Assembly (NCBI GenBank): GCA_013420905.1
Contig: JAAXNY010000006.1
Coordinates: 186,001-250,000, forward strand
Direction: 5' to 3'
Origin: Collybia mongolica
Lineage: Eukaryota > Basidiomycota > Agaricomycetes > Agaricales > Clitocybaceae
Length of the DNA stretch: 64,000 nucleotides
A program made the translations under genes and the position numbers. Each line of letters begins with the position of its first letter. Positions within the stretch are counted from its first letter, which is position 1. Under the pieces are notes generated by a model. The model was not told the DNA's origin. It did no database searches and was given only the letters and a program-made list of their open reading frames with translations. Below, piece after piece: positions 46,268-57,289 of this stretch.

Positions 46268-49020
46268 TGTGAGGCCGGGTGAGTTCGCAACACTTAGCAG
46301 GCAATCCTACCTATGGCTTTTAATGGTGAGTAGGTCCGCAGCCAAAAATAGCACCCATAAGAACCCACCAGGATCCACATGCTTCATCCCAGCACGGGTG
46401 ACCGGTTTCCCACCGGGACAAAACGACTTCGAAGACATCGCACCGGTACCCCGAGCGGCAAAAGGGAGTTTATTTCATGTCACCGATGTTCCTTTTCTGA
46501 ATGATGTCGGGTTAGGAGGTTCGAACTACGAGGGTCAAGGATGAAAACATGAGCTGTTCTCGTATAGAACCACGACCAAGTTGCCAAGATCGACTTACTT
46601 CTATAAAACGGTCCCACCGTTGGGTGAGGAAGATGTGGCAAGTACCACATGATAGGTCGACATTCTCACTCCAAAAATAATGCATTGCCGGAACCTATGG
46701 ATTGTAAGTAGTAAACATGAGATCGATAGTGGTGCTCTCTAACCTTACTTGATATGCACCATGGCACCCGATCATCACCGCTGTGCACATGCTCGCATTG
46801 ACTGCGGAAGTCCATTCCTTCCTTAGCGTGAAATGGCGGGCTTGCACGGCCGTTTGAAATGTCCATCGAAGGCCAATTCTGTCACCGATGTTGCTAAATG
46901 AGGCAAGACAGGTCATGTACTTCCAATAGTTACGGCACTGCAGACGAACTCGCACCTATTAGAAGCCGAGAGCTAAATCAGCCAACAGTTAATCTTCTTC
47001 ACGGGCTTCGCTGTCGATAAGTCTGGACGTTGGCGGGATACCTGCCGAAATAGGCAATCAAGCAAATGGGGGCATACCCAGACATGTCAAAAGTCGAGAT
47101 GGAGTACAACCCTCCTCAGTAAGGTAGGATTCTTAAAATAGTGTGCTAGATACTCAGGGTAAGGGAAGAGCGAATGGGGTATAGCCTCGTAATTGGGGGG
47201 GGGGGGGGGTAAAATCACTATATGGATTTGCGGAGGTGAACGTCTTACATTAGTGTAATGTATACTCCAGAAAAAATAAACAAGAGAAAGTAGATGCGCG
47301 CCTGTTTCAATTATTTGTGGCGAGGGGACCCTTAACATTGAATCTCTCCGGATACAGCTTTGGACATCGTTCCAGTGACCATTCCGCGATCGATCATTTG
47401 TACGTGGTGAGTCTGACGTGCGCCAAGTTAACATCCCCACATGATGCATGGTAAAGTTTGAGGAGCCTGGGAAAGAAGTGATAGAAGTCCAAGCCCGGTG
47501 CCAAGAAATACATGGGATATGGAGGCGTTGGATATAACGCTCCCCCGATTGACATGCGATGACCTTGTGAGGGTGTTTAATGGGCGAACATCGGTTGGCT
47601 ACGGCAAATGAAAAGCGGGTATGATTAGGCATACAGATTAATATTCTGTTCGTATCAATAACGAACCGGCGAATTGTAAGTGGTTACTTTAGGGGCCCAT
47701 GGTGAAAGTCGCCAAATTGTCTTCAGTTTCCCGTCTGGATATCCATCATTGATGAGCTTCCCGAGCATGGCAAGAGCTGTGGCCTTCGGCTATGTCTCTC
47801 TGTAAGGAACGAGGTGATAGTTAATGATCTTTTGATACCTAAAGTCTACTGTCCGGTGTAGAATGGATGCCCATAAATGCACAGAAACCCGGCACAGGGA
47901 GCATAGAAATCTCTGCCGAAAGTTTGCACAGCGAGGTGCATATGGTGGGTTTTGTTAAAGGGGTCACGGGCTGGATGGGCCGCTCCAGTTCATCACCGGC
48001 GTGATGATCAAGGTTAACTTAGTGTTTTCCAGATTGAAGTAAATCGTTGCAACATGAACCCCTTAGGGAGAGTGTGGAGGCATGAATATAGATGGTGACC
48101 TGAGTTACATCTGCAGCACGAATCACTCTCCAGTGAACGATAGGTGTGAACATACTATCGTTGTGAACAGAACGCAAAAAGCCAAATCCTAAAGTTATTT
48201 TGGAGCATGATATAAGTAGTACCCCACGTCAAGATCATGGGAAACTTACTCCATATTGGCTTTTTGCATAACATGTGTAAATGTGGTTGGTGATATGAAT
48301 TGGGTGCAGGTCAGGCTGTGGAGGAATGAAGCAACTGGGCCATGTACGGATACTCGATTTTCCCAACGGCGGTTGCCGAACATTCTGCCTTTCCGCTCAA
48401 ACCGGGTCTGCCTGTGCGATGACTCGCCATTTCTATTGGCTTCAATTCTTGCATCACGGAACCTTTCAGGTAAATACTCTCCCAACTATTTGGCGACGTC
48501 AACTAGTGAAGACTCTGCTAGCGACACCTTTAGGTGGCCGGATGTGCTTAACTTCAGAGCTTCAAAGGTAAGAACCGGTGAGTATCCCTGGAATTATGGT
48601 CATCCACATTAAGTTATAGATGACACTGGTGTAGTAGAAGCCCTCAACAAAAGGGCCGGCACTGGAGATTAAGCAGAGAGGAAAGTAGAACATACTTCCG
48701 ACTTATTAGAGCTCATTGCCTGGTGATCTTGTAATGGGTGAAAACCAGGTAGATTCTGCCAGGTTATCGGAATGTTTGGTTCCCCATTGAAGGTTACGGG
48801 ACCTCTGCCTTCCTCTACCCAAGGCATTCATCGTCTGCGATCGCGAATATCCCGAAATCCGTCGAATACCAGCTCTGCGAACCCTGCTGTCATGTTTGGA
48901 CTACACCCCGAAAACATAGTGCCGCCTTTAAACTCGTCTTGTCGAGGGTGTTCGGTTACAGTGAAATCTAGTATGTATGACCAAAAAACCGGTGAGGGGA
49001 TTGGGACGTTGGCCGGTCTA
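46268..49020. other. gene-poor spacer before the DDE transposon
   Basis: No gene is supported. A minus-strand patch at 46700-46950 (ARHFTLRKEWTSAVNASMCT, then AVMIGCHGAYQ before a GTAAGG donor) looks protein-like and may be a gene remnant. The long minus-strand frame at 47087-47632 has no family resemblance and is crossed by a homopolymer of about 13-14 G near 47197-47210. A plus-strand frame at 48256-48612 ends near a GTAAGAACC donor, also unrecognised. Confidence 0.3.
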
Positions 49021-49352
49021 CAGTTCCGGACAAACAAACACGGTAAATTTCTCGACTGAGTTTTAGACACTGCCACAAATGCTAGAGAGACCAAAAAACC
49101 GTAAAAACGTGTATATCTGATCCCAATTGACATTATTCAACGAGCCGATTTTCCCATCTCGAAGATTTTTGGGGTTGAGACCCCAAAAAATTGGCCACCC
49201 CCCAAAAAGAATCAGGAAAAATATGAAAAAATCGGAAATTGACAGTTCTCGATTAGCTGAACGTGATGACGTTGAAAAATTTGAAATTGGTTGGGAACCG
49301 AGCCCTAAAAAAAATCAACAATACCCGCCCACCAGTAATTATCAACCCCTCT

Positions 49353-51912
49353 ATGGCGCGTGGTCGGCCCTCAAAACGCGTACGAAATACCCGAGGGCTT
49401 CGCAATCAGCATCAGACGGCGGTACCACCATTCCCAAATGAAGAATACCCAACGAGTAATCCTGTCCCAACCGAGTCAAGTTCACATGACGACCTGGAAA
49501 CAGATTTGGGCGTCTATTTCGACAGCGCGAGACCCTTCATCAATGAAGATAATGATGGAATGGAATCAGAACCAGACCTTGAAGAATTGTCTGATTCGGG
49601 AGATTGGGACGATGAGGAACTGCAGGAAAGGATGTATCTGTTGGCTGTAATGGTGGAGGAGGGAGATGATCCCGCAGATGAGAGCTGGCTGCCACCTCAA
49701 CTGAAGAAAAAGAAACGCAGGATTGGTTCGTGTTCATGCATAAGTATGAGTACTAATCAATGGTGACTCACCATATGTCACACAGAACGACCGAAGGAAT
49801 ACATAAAGGGACCCGACGTGATGAGCAAATCAAAACGCACCCAGCGCCGCTATCGCAAAGCCAACCACAATCAGACCAGTCTTGATGGCTTCGGGTTTTC
49901 TTCCAGTCACACACCTGCACCGTGTATGCCCAAGGTTTCTCCTGGTTTGGTGGATGATGAAATTAGCGCAGATGTGAAGATCGATGTCGAGGATACAAAT
50001 ACTGATGATGTTATGGGAGTTCCAGTCACAATCCGCAAGGAGACTGTTGAGGTTGAGATACCACCCCGAATCCGTGAGGAGTCGGTTGAGATCGAGATAC
50101 TGCCCCAATTTCGTGAAGAAAGTGTCGAGCCAGTGATTCCACCAGTTCAGGAAGCCGAAAGCGAAAGGCATGGCTGGGAGGATGACCTTGATGAGTGCGT
50201 ACGGGCAGGCGTCGAAATCCGGAGCTGGGAGGATTTGCGAAAGCAGATCAAAGAGGATCTGCAAAAGAGTTCGAAAACCTTACCATTAACTCAGATAAAC
50301 CAACTGCTTATCTTGCGAAACTTTGCGACTCTCCGATCGAAAGGATTCTCGAAAACTGCAGCTAGCTTTCAGATTGCAACTCAATGGCACGAGGGCGAGG
50401 GAAAGTACTTTGCCAGGAAGGTTCGGGCACTCGCACGGCACTATCAAGTCTTTGAACAGTTGCCAAGGGAGAAACGTGGTGGCGAGAAGATGTGTCGAAG
50501 TCTCTTGCTTGATGAGCGTGTCAAAGTAGCTGCACGGGGGTGGCTTATTGCGCAGAAAGCTGGCGAAGTCACTCCCCGCCGTTTTCAGCATGCGCTGAAC
50601 AATGAAATCCTTCCATCCATCAACATAACGATGAATCAACCACTATGCGAGCGCACTGCGAGGAGATGGCTGCTGAAGTTGGGATGGCGGCTAAAAGCGC
50701 TCAAGAAAGGTGTCTACATGGACGGCCATGAACGGGAGGATGTTGTGAAGTATCGCAACGAGGTTTTTCTTCCTGCCATGGCTAAGTTTGAAGCTCGGAT
50801 GACCCACTTTGAGGGAGCTGAACTTCAGAAGGTTCTGCCAACCCTGAATGAGGGTGAGAAGGAGATTGTTCCGCTGTTTCACGATGAGAGCTGCCTCACA
50901 GTCAACGACTACAAAGCAACAGCATGGCTTGGGCCGGGGCAAAGGATATTGCAGAAGAAGGGGCGTGGTCGCCTCATTCATGTTTCTGAGTTCATCACCC
51001 CTTTAACTGGCCGTTTGGTTCTGCACAATAAAGACATGAACATCGTGGATGAGGCTCGCAAGATCATCTACCCTGGATCTAATGGTGATGCATGGTGGGA
51101 CACAGACCAATTGCTTGTGCAAGTCAAACATGCCATCGAGGTCTTTGAGAAGGCCCATCCAGATTGCATCGCACTCTTCATTTTTGATCAATCCTCAGCT
51201 CATGCATCACTCGGACCCGACGCACTCAAAGCCTCTGAGATGAATAAATCAGATGGTGGAAAACAACGAGTACGACGTGACACTGTCATTCCTGACTCAA
51301 ATCCGCATCCAGCATATCGAGGAATGGAACAGAAGATGACGCTCCCTGATGGGTGCCCAAAAGGCTTGGAACGTGTCCTTATGGAACGTGGCTTTGACGT
51401 CAGCAGGATGCGTGCTAAGTGTGTGCCAGTATGCCCATTTGAAAATACTGATTGCTGTATGATGCGGCTGCTCAGTAAACAAGCTGACTTCTTAAACCAG
51501 GAGTCTATGCTAGAGACCTTAATCAAGAACTCAGGGCATGAATGTATTTTCTTGCCGAAGTTCCACTGTGAACTTAATCCTATTGAGATGGTGTGTTGTC
51601 CAAGCACTCTCAACTATCATATTCTCAAGAACTGTACAGTACTGGGGTTGGGTTAAATATTGGTATCGTGAGGTACCAAAGCAGACCTTTGCCGAGGCAA
51701 AAGAAGTTGCCATGAGGTACCTTGATGCCTGCCCTGTGGACGTGATTCAACGATTTATCAATCGGTCCTGGCGTTTCATGAGTGCATATCGGAAAGGACT
51801 CACTGGTGATGCTGCTGCATGGGCCGTCAGGAAGCAGCGCCAACATCGTCAGGTGTCTAACCGGGCCATGATGTCCCTGGAAGCGGTTCTCAACCCTGGT
51901 CGCGCACCCTAA
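49353..51912 (+). CDS. DDE transposase, 816 residues
   Basis: Exons 49353-49725, 49786-51590 and 51640-51912 close in phase. The start MARGRPSKRVRNTRG is basic, with an AT-hook-like GRP; an acidic region follows, then KRPxEYxKGPDVMSKSKRTQ and a helical DNA-binding region. Catalytic residues lie in LFHDESCLTVND (first D), LFIFDQSSAHAS (second D) and CIFLPKFHCELNPIEM (E), the arrangement of the large basidiomycete transposase family usually labelled DDE superfamily endonuclease. Between the second D and E is the usual family insert ending NTDCCMMRLLSKQADFLNQ. The second intron falls just after NPIEM and restores YWGWVKYWYR. It mobilises the element with CAGT ends at 49021 and 57327. No lesion seen. 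Confidence 0.9.
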
Positions 51913-51949
51913 CTTTTCGAAATTTGATCCAAAAAATTTGGCCACCCCA

Positions 51950-52048
51950 AAAAGTCGTGGGAAAAATATAAACAAAGTGTTTTCTGACGTATTTTGACCC
52001 GCTGAATCCATTTCTGAAGTCCGTTTTGCGCCAAAAATTTTTGTTTAG
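51950..52048 (+). repeat. 99-bp direct repeat, left copy
   Basis: The sequence from AAAAGTCGTGGGAAAAAT to CAAAAATTTTTGTTTAG is found again, without a difference that I can see, at 57191-57289. The copies bracket the tyrosine-recombinase retrotransposon exactly. Both belong to the 3' region of the DDE transposon; an unoccupied element would have one. Confidence 0.92.
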
Positions 52049-52405
52049 TCGGGTTTAAACTATTGTTTACTCAAGGCTAATCACGGCGAAAACCCGTCAG
52101 GGAGACTCCCTTTGCAGCTCTGCCCTGCCCTGCCTCCGTGGCTCAGGTGCATACACGCTTTGCATTGCGCCGCCTCAATTTTATGTCGTCTTAACCATAG
52201 TGCTCAGTGCTTTGCCTCACTATGACGACACCATGTCTCACTTGCACATTATAAAGAAATCCCCAGAGTACGAGCAGGGTCAGCGCCTCCCCCCTTTATT
52301 CTCGTGCTCTGGGTGAGCCTTTTTCGTCACTTAATTCGGCGTAGTATCTTTCTTATCTGATTATTCTCGTGCTCTTAGTTGTATTCTCGTTTCATTCGTG
52401 CTTAA
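52045..52405 (+). repeat. split direct repeat A1
   Basis: 361 bp from TTAGTCGGGTTTAAAC to ATTCGTGCTTAA. It matches A2 (56714-57074) at all but two adjacent positions (CTTTGCATTG against CTTTGTGTTG). It contains CATTATAAAG and AGCAGGGTCAGCGCCTCC, probable promoter and transcription-start region of the element. Confidence 0.92.
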
Positions 52406-52442
52406 ACACAATTCGTCCCTCACATCGTTACCTCACACCGAA

Positions 52443-53679
52443 ATGAGTCAACATGGTGAAACATCAGGCAGCAGCACGACACAAGCGAGCCATGAATTAC
52501 CCAACACCCAAGAATCATCTTCCTTGCAGAAAGAAGTCATCGACCAATGTCTCGACGTCGTCCATAAGTTCCGAGCTGGGCAGTACACGAAGCCCAAGGC
52601 GTCGTTACTCCTCCAGCAAACCATCCCTCGCGAAACCATCAGCGAGGACGCTTTTATCTCGACTTACGGATCCTATCTCGAAATGCTCGACAACTTCGAA
52701 CAGTATCAGAGAGGAGCTGCCACACGAGTTGATGAGACGGGAGGGGTCCTTGAAAGAGCACGAGGAAGTGAAAATCAGGACAGCAGCGAACCTATCGGAC
52801 AAGCAGCCCAGGTTATTGGATCGTCTAAGCGAGCCCGATCACCAGCGGGCAGCGCAGATGCCGATGACGATGATTACAAAAAGCGAACACGCCTCGACTT
52901 TGACGCCTTACCGTGGTATGGATTCGAAAGTTCGGAAGAGGGTTCTGCAACTGGAATCTCGTCGTCCCTTCAAAAAAACCCAAGCTCTCCTCGCGAATTT
53001 CTCTTGCGACGTCAAACACGCTTGAAGCTCACTGCTCAACTGTGGGAAACCGTACCCACAATTCCCGCAGTCCGAATGGCTTAACTTGCTTAGCGGGAAT
53101 GCCATCGATTTCGACCACGTCTTCTCCAACCTTTACACCGTCGCATATGATAACCGGGAGTCAATCGAACTCGGAAAAGACATTGAGTTGCTCCACGGAT
53201 CCGTTGCACCTGCCAAAAATGTTAAAACCCATGGAGACTGGGTCATTGCCTGGGAGGCTGTGGTCGACGCCACTCTGTTTGTCTTCAAACACCGAAAACA
53301 AGAACTCCGAGCCTACGGCAAACATATCCAACGTTTCTTCGCCTCTTTACCAGTGCAATTACACTCCCGCATCATCAATTACGACCGGGCAGTCAGAATT
53401 CGTGTCGCGCAGAGACGTGATCTCGAACTTACCAACCTCGCTGAATTTGCTGACCTCCAAATCCAGTGGATCCACAACCCTGTCACTTTCGCATCAAACC
53501 AACCTGCGGAATCAAAACCGAGGCAGGCAACAGGCCGGCGCCGCAACGCTCCCTGTCGAAGATGGAATGAGCGAAGGTGTCCCAACTCAGCGGCAACCTG
53601 CAGCTACTTACATGTCTGTTCCAAATGCTCCAACGCCAATCATGTCGTTAGTGAGTGTACCACTGCAATCAGGAGATAA
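52443..53679 (+). pseudogene. gag-like protein of the Ngaro element, frameshifted and with a stop
   Basis: The start MSQHGETSGSSTTQASHELP (ATG 52443) leads into the conserved VIDQCLDVVHKFRAGQYTKP. The frame then slips by one base near 52920 (LPWYGF in one frame, DSKVRKRVLQLESRRPF in the next) and meets a TGA after DVKHA at about 53022-53024, beyond which the same frame continues with QFPQSEWLNLLSGNAIDFD, ELRAYGKHIQRFFASLP and RAVRIRVAQRRDLELT. A zinc-knuckle-like end (CRRWNERRC, CSYLHVCSKC, HVVSEC) closes it at 53679. The TGA is probably a decayed CGA (arginine). As it stands the copy cannot make full-length gag. Confidence 0.8.
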
Positions 53680-55486
53680 GGTATCACCGCTGCAATCACG
53701 CTGGGAGAAGAGGCCAAAATATGTCCGTGACTATGTTTGGAGTGAAAATGAGTCACGTTACATCTCCACGGCTCTTATGAGCAAAACTGCACCACCGTTT
53801 CCTAACCCACCTGTTAACGAACTTCTCAATGCCACAGCTTGGTCTACCATTAATTCATTTCCTCATTTATTTCGTATTACTACCCCAATCAAAATCACTC
53901 ACTTCAAAGACTTACTGAAATTACATCCAAATCAATCGCTTGTCAACTCAGTCTGCCGAGGATTAGAAGAAGGTTTCTGGCCATGGGCCCAGACGGAAGG
54001 TGTGTCTATGCCGAGCATCGTGGATAATGCCAAATGTCAGAAAATTCGGAGCGCACAGCATCAGAAATTTATCTGTGATCAGCGTGACGAAGAAATCGCG
54101 CTGTGTAGATATTCCGAAGCCTTCGATTCGTTGCTGCCAGGCATGACGACCGTACCATTGTGGGTTGTACCAAAGCCTCATTCAGACAAATTTCGGATGG
54201 TAGTTGACCAGTCTGCTGGAGAGTTTTCACCAAACTCTCTTATCAATCAAACCGATGCTAAAACACATTTGGATTCACTACATCCCCTGGGCAGAGCGCT
54301 TGTCCGACTTCGACGCACCTACGGCGATACCCCAATCGTCTTATTCAAAACCGATGTTTCACAAGCATATCGACGTTTACCTGTACATCGCTTGTGGCAA
54401 CTGCATCAAGTCGTTTCGATTGATGGCAAATATCATGTTGATAACAACAACGACTTTGGCAATCGAGGAGCAGGGCGATTGTGGATTACCTTTTTCAGCT
54501 TAGTCCTTTGGATCGCTACCTTTATCAGGTCTATTCATGATCTCTTTGCCTACGTTGATGATGCATTCTCATGGGACTTCGCGCACAATGTCTCTTATTA
54601 TCCACCATACGACAAAATGCTTCCACGGAAGCAAACACATCTACTCTGTCTTTTCGATGAACTTGGGATTCCCCATGAAGAACACAAGCAAGTTTACGGG
54701 GCGCCTCTCACAATCATCGGATTTGACGTGGATCCCAACACCATGACAATCACCATGCCTATCGATGCTCGAAACGACCTGCTTGAAGCTGTACATGCAT
54801 TTGCAAACTCTCAACAACGCCGATCACTAAAGGATTTCCAGCGTTTAGCAGGCTGGATCAATTGGTCTTTGAATGTATATCCACTTCTACGCCCAAGTTT
54901 ATCAAGCATGTATGAGAAAATGCGTCGAGGCTCTTCCCCCTATCAGAAACTTTCTATCAACAACGCCATTCGCAATGAGCTGCATTGGTTTGCCAATCAC
55001 ATCGACCATTCGACAGGTGTCCATATCATCACGGCACAAGAGTGGTCTCGAGGTGAAGCACATGACACATATCTATCAGATGCCTGTCCGACAGGCATGG
55101 GATTTTGGTCTTCGAAAACCTGTGAGGGTTTTCTGTGCCCAATTCCGCCATCTACTAAGCATGGCATCTTCTTTTTTGAAGCCCTTGCTGTACTCTCAGC
55201 TCTCCATCATGTCTGCGAGCACGTATCCACTAAGCCTCAGCGCCTTGCTATCTTAACAGATAATTCAAACACCTTTGACATGTTTAACACCCTGCACGCG
55301 CTACCACCTTACAACCCAATTCTCATTACCGCAATCGACCTCTTGCTAAAGACTGGAATTCAATTCAGAGTATTTCACATCCCAAGAGATGAAAACAAAG
55401 TTGCCGATGCGCTTTCGCGTCTTGATGCCGTTACTGCTCGCATACTTCACCCCGGGCTCGCTATCACCGAGTTCTCACCCCCATGA
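53612..55486 (+). CDS. reverse transcriptase-RNase H of the Ngaro element
   Basis: The frame is open from 52913; the part resembling pol starts near the ATG at 53612, overlapping the 3' end of gag in another frame, as expected if pol is made by frameshift or reinitiation. RT motifs: FKTDVSQAYRRLPVHRLWQL (first catalytic Asp), AYVDDAFSWDF (YVDD) and the following IIGFDVDPNTMTI. RNase H: YLSDACPTGMGF (Asp), FFFEALAVLSALH (Glu), LAILTDNSNTFDMF (Asp) and the tail PRDENKVADALSRLD. It copies the element RNA into DNA and removes the RNA strand. The stop TGA overlaps the recombinase ATG (ATGA, 55483-55486). No lesion seen. Confidence 0.92.
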   Translation: MSVPNAPTPIMSLVSVPLQSGDKVSPLQSRWEKRPKYVRDYVWSENESRYISTALMSKTAPPFPNPPVNELLNATAWSTINSFPHLFRITTPIKITHFKDLLKLHPNQSLVNSVCRGLEEGFWPWAQTEGVSMPSIVDNAKCQKIRSAQHQKFICDQRDEEIALCRYSEAFDSLLPGMTTVPLWVVPKPHSDKFRMVVDQSAGEFSPNSLINQTDAKTHLDSLHPLGRALVRLRRTYGDTPIVLFKTDVSQAYRRLPVHRLWQLHQVVSIDGKYHVDNNNDFGNRGAGRLWITFFSLVLWIATFIRSIHDLFAYVDDAFSWDFAHNVSYYPPYDKMLPRKQTHLLCLFDELGIPHEEHKQVYGAPLTIIGFDVDPNTMTITMPIDARNDLLEAVHAFANSQQRRSLKDFQRLAGWINWSLNVYPLLRPSLSSMYEKMRRGSSPYQKLSINNAIRNELHWFANHIDHSTGVHIITAQEWSRGEAHDTYLSDACPTGMGFWSSKTCEGFLCPIPPSTKHGIFFFEALAVLSALHHVCEHVSTKPQRLAILTDNSNTFDMFNTLHALPPYNPILITAIDLLLKTGIQFRVFHIPRDENKVADALSRLDAVTARILHPGLAITEFSPP

Positions 55487-56496
55487 CTAACGCTGGGGGA
55501 AGCTGCACTATGATTCTTTCACCATCGTCCAGACAACCCCAGCGGGAAGCTTGGACGAAGGAGCGCCTCGTCCGTGAGCGTGCCATTGCTATTGCCAGTG
55601 CTATCGAAGCCTCCTCAGCTGCCTCTTATTCCTCGGCGTTAAACTCGTATATCAACTTCTGTAACATCCATAATTTCCTGATTGACCCAACACCAGACAC
55701 ACTCAGCCTTTACGCTGTGTACATGTGTCATCACATCAAACCCAAGTCTGTTGACTCATACTTATCTGGCATTTGCAACGAACTCGAACCCTTTTTTCCC
55801 AACGTTTGGTCTCACCGCCATCATCGCCTAGTTGTGAAGACAATTCAAGGATGCAAAAAGTTAAACCCTTCGGCACCATCTCGCAAACAAGCTCTTACCC
55901 GTGCAGACCTATCTACCGTCTCGTCGTACTACTCATCCTCCTCCTTATATGATGGCCAGCTCTTCCTCGCAATACTTCTTACAGGTTTTCATGGCCTCAT
56001 GCGACTCGGCGAATTAGTATGGCCCGACAACAAAAAGTTGCGAGACTTTCGCAAAATTACAATGCGGAACTCCGTCAACGTACACTCCTCCTCATTCGAC
56101 TTCTATCTTCCTGGTCACAAAGCCGACCGCTTTTTTGAAGGAAACCAAATCATCATTCAATCAACGCATCTCGGCGACGACCCTCTCCATCCTTTTTCAA
56201 AATACCTCACATACCGTGACCATCAGTTCCCGTTCCGACCTGAACTTTGGATCAAACGTGATGGTTCTATTCCAACCCGATCCTGGTTTATTCAACACTT
56301 GAAATTTCACTTTCCAAATAACATTGGAGGTCACTCCCTCAGAGCAGGTGGAGCCACTGCGTTAGCAGAAGCAGGTATTCCGCCTCAAATGATTCAAGCT
56401 ATAGGTCGGTGGACTTCTGAAACATTTCAAATCTACATCCGCCGCCACCCCATCCTCCTAGCTACCCTCTTATTCCGTCACCAACTTTTCTCCTGA
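55483..56496 (+). CDS. tyrosine recombinase of the Ngaro element
   Basis: 337 residues. The N-terminal SAM-like DNA-binding part has SSAASYSSALNSYINFC and PKSVDSYLSGICNEL; the catalytic part has GFHGLMRLGELVWPD (first Arg), GGHSLRAGGATALAEAG (His-x-x-Arg), IGRWTSETFQIYIRRHP (Trp and the nucleophilic Tyr). It replaces the integrase of LTR retrotransposons by joining circular element DNA to a target. Translation probably restarts at the overlapped ATGA after pol. The frame is intact. Confidence 0.93.
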   Translation: MTNAGGSCTMILSPSSRQPQREAWTKERLVRERAIAIASAIEASSAASYSSALNSYINFCNIHNFLIDPTPDTLSLYAVYMCHHIKPKSVDSYLSGICNELEPFFPNVWSHRHHRLVVKTIQGCKKLNPSAPSRKQALTRADLSTVSSYYSSSSLYDGQLFLAILLTGFHGLMRLGELVWPDNKKLRDFRKITMRNSVNVHSSSFDFYLPGHKADRFFEGNQIIIQSTHLGDDPLHPFSKYLTYRDHQFPFRPELWIKRDGSIPTRSWFIQHLKFHFPNNIGGHSLRAGGATALAEAGIPPQMIQAIGRWTSETFQIYIRRHPILLATLLFRHQLFS

Positions 56497-56612
56497 TTTG
56501 CACCCACCATCATTCTTCATCTTGTATTTTTATTGTATTTGTATCGTACGTTTACCTCATCTTTCTTACCCCCTCTTTTCCTCTCCATACTCTCAATCTT
56601 CAAATATAGCCC

Positions 56613-56702
56613 TTTAGCAGTTCGCGCAAATCATCACGTCGCGGGAGGCCACTGATTTCAGGGCACTCCCGCAATCGGCTATCCTTTATTGTCTCTCACC
56701 CA
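56613..56702 (+). repeat. split direct repeat B1
   Basis: 90 bp, TTTAGCAGTTCGCGCAAATC to TTGTCTCTCACCCA, matching B2 (57102-57191) at every base I compared. It holds an inverted pair, CGCGGGAG.../...CTCCCGC, that could fold. Confidence 0.92.
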
Positions 56703-56713
56703 TGAGCACGCGA

Positions 56714-57074
56714 TTAGTCGGGTTTAAACTATTGTTTACTCAAGGCTAATCACGGCGAAAACCCGTCAGGGAGACTCCCTTTGCAGCTCTGCCCTGCCCT
56801 GCCTCCGTGGCTCAGGTGCATACACGCTTTGTGTTGCGCCGCCTCAATTTTATGTCGTCTTAACCATAGTGCTCAGTGCTTTGCCTCACTATGACGACAC
56901 CATGTCTCACTTGCACATTATAAAGAAATCCCCAGAGTACGAGCAGGGTCAGCGCCTCCCCCCTTTATTCTCGTGCTCTGGGTGAGCCTTTTTCGTCACT
57001 TAATTCGGCGTAGTATCTTTCTTATCTGATTATTCTCGTGCTCTTAGTTGTATTCTCGTTTCATTCGTGCTTAA
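56714..57074 (+). repeat. split direct repeat A2
   Basis: 361 bp, the second copy of A1, lying between B1 and B2. Two base differences from A1 imply that the copy inserted recently, since A1 and A2 are made equal by the reverse-transcription cycle (inference from the established model). Confidence 0.92.
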
Positions 57075-57101
57075 CCCACCCACCCGCTCTCCTGTAACGT
57101 A

Positions 57102-57191
57102 TTTAGCAGTTCGCGCAAATCATCACGTCGCGGGAGGCCACTGATTTCAGGGCACTCCCGCAATCGGCTATCCTTTATTGTCTCTCACCCA
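57102..57191 (+). repeat. split direct repeat B2
   Basis: 90 bp, second copy of B1, forming the right end of the Ngaro element. Its last base coincides with the first base of the right 99-bp flanking repeat. Confidence 0.92.
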
Positions 57192-57289
57192 AAAGTCGTG
57201 GGAAAAATATAAACAAAGTGTTTTCTGACGTATTTTGACCCGCTGAATCCATTTCTGAAGTCCGTTTTGCGCCAAAAATTTTTGTTTAG
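57191..57289 (+). repeat. 99-bp direct repeat, right copy
   Basis: Identical to 51950-52048 as far as I can compare. It starts at the end of B2 and runs to ...TTTTTGTTTAG, after which the DDE transposon's own right end (GAAGATACAAAATTTACCG...) continues. Confidence 0.92.

Larger units (their letters stand above)
52045..57191 (+). mobile_element. Ngaro-type tyrosine-recombinase retrotransposon
   Basis: About 5.15 kb with the split direct repeats that define Ngaro-like elements: A1 (52045-52405), coding region, B1 (56613-56702), A2 (56714-57074), B2 (57102-57191). It encodes a gag-like protein, reverse transcriptase with RNase H, and a tyrosine recombinase, and has no integrase or protease. 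Such elements insert by recombination of a circular DNA and normally leave no target duplication, in contrast to the 99-bp copies seen here. The gag region is broken while pol and recombinase are open. Confidence 0.92.

Noticed and set aside
46515..46550. TTCGAACTACG resembling a tRNA B box
   Set aside because: No A box, cloverleaf or T run could be placed around it.
47087..47632. 181-codon minus-strand frame
   Set aside because: No recognisable domain, contains a translated homopolymer (poly-Pro from about 13-14 G), no splice or start context; judged chance.
48700..49020. Idea that the DDE transposon interrupts the coding region of the surface-protein gene
   Set aside because: The gene has its own signal-peptide start at 57536, downstream of the element, and frames left of 49021 do not resemble the family.
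52913..53611. First 233 codons of the long frame that ends as reverse transcriptase
   Set aside because: This part is out of frame with the conserved gag reading of the same DNA; it is open by chance, and pol similarity begins only near 53612.
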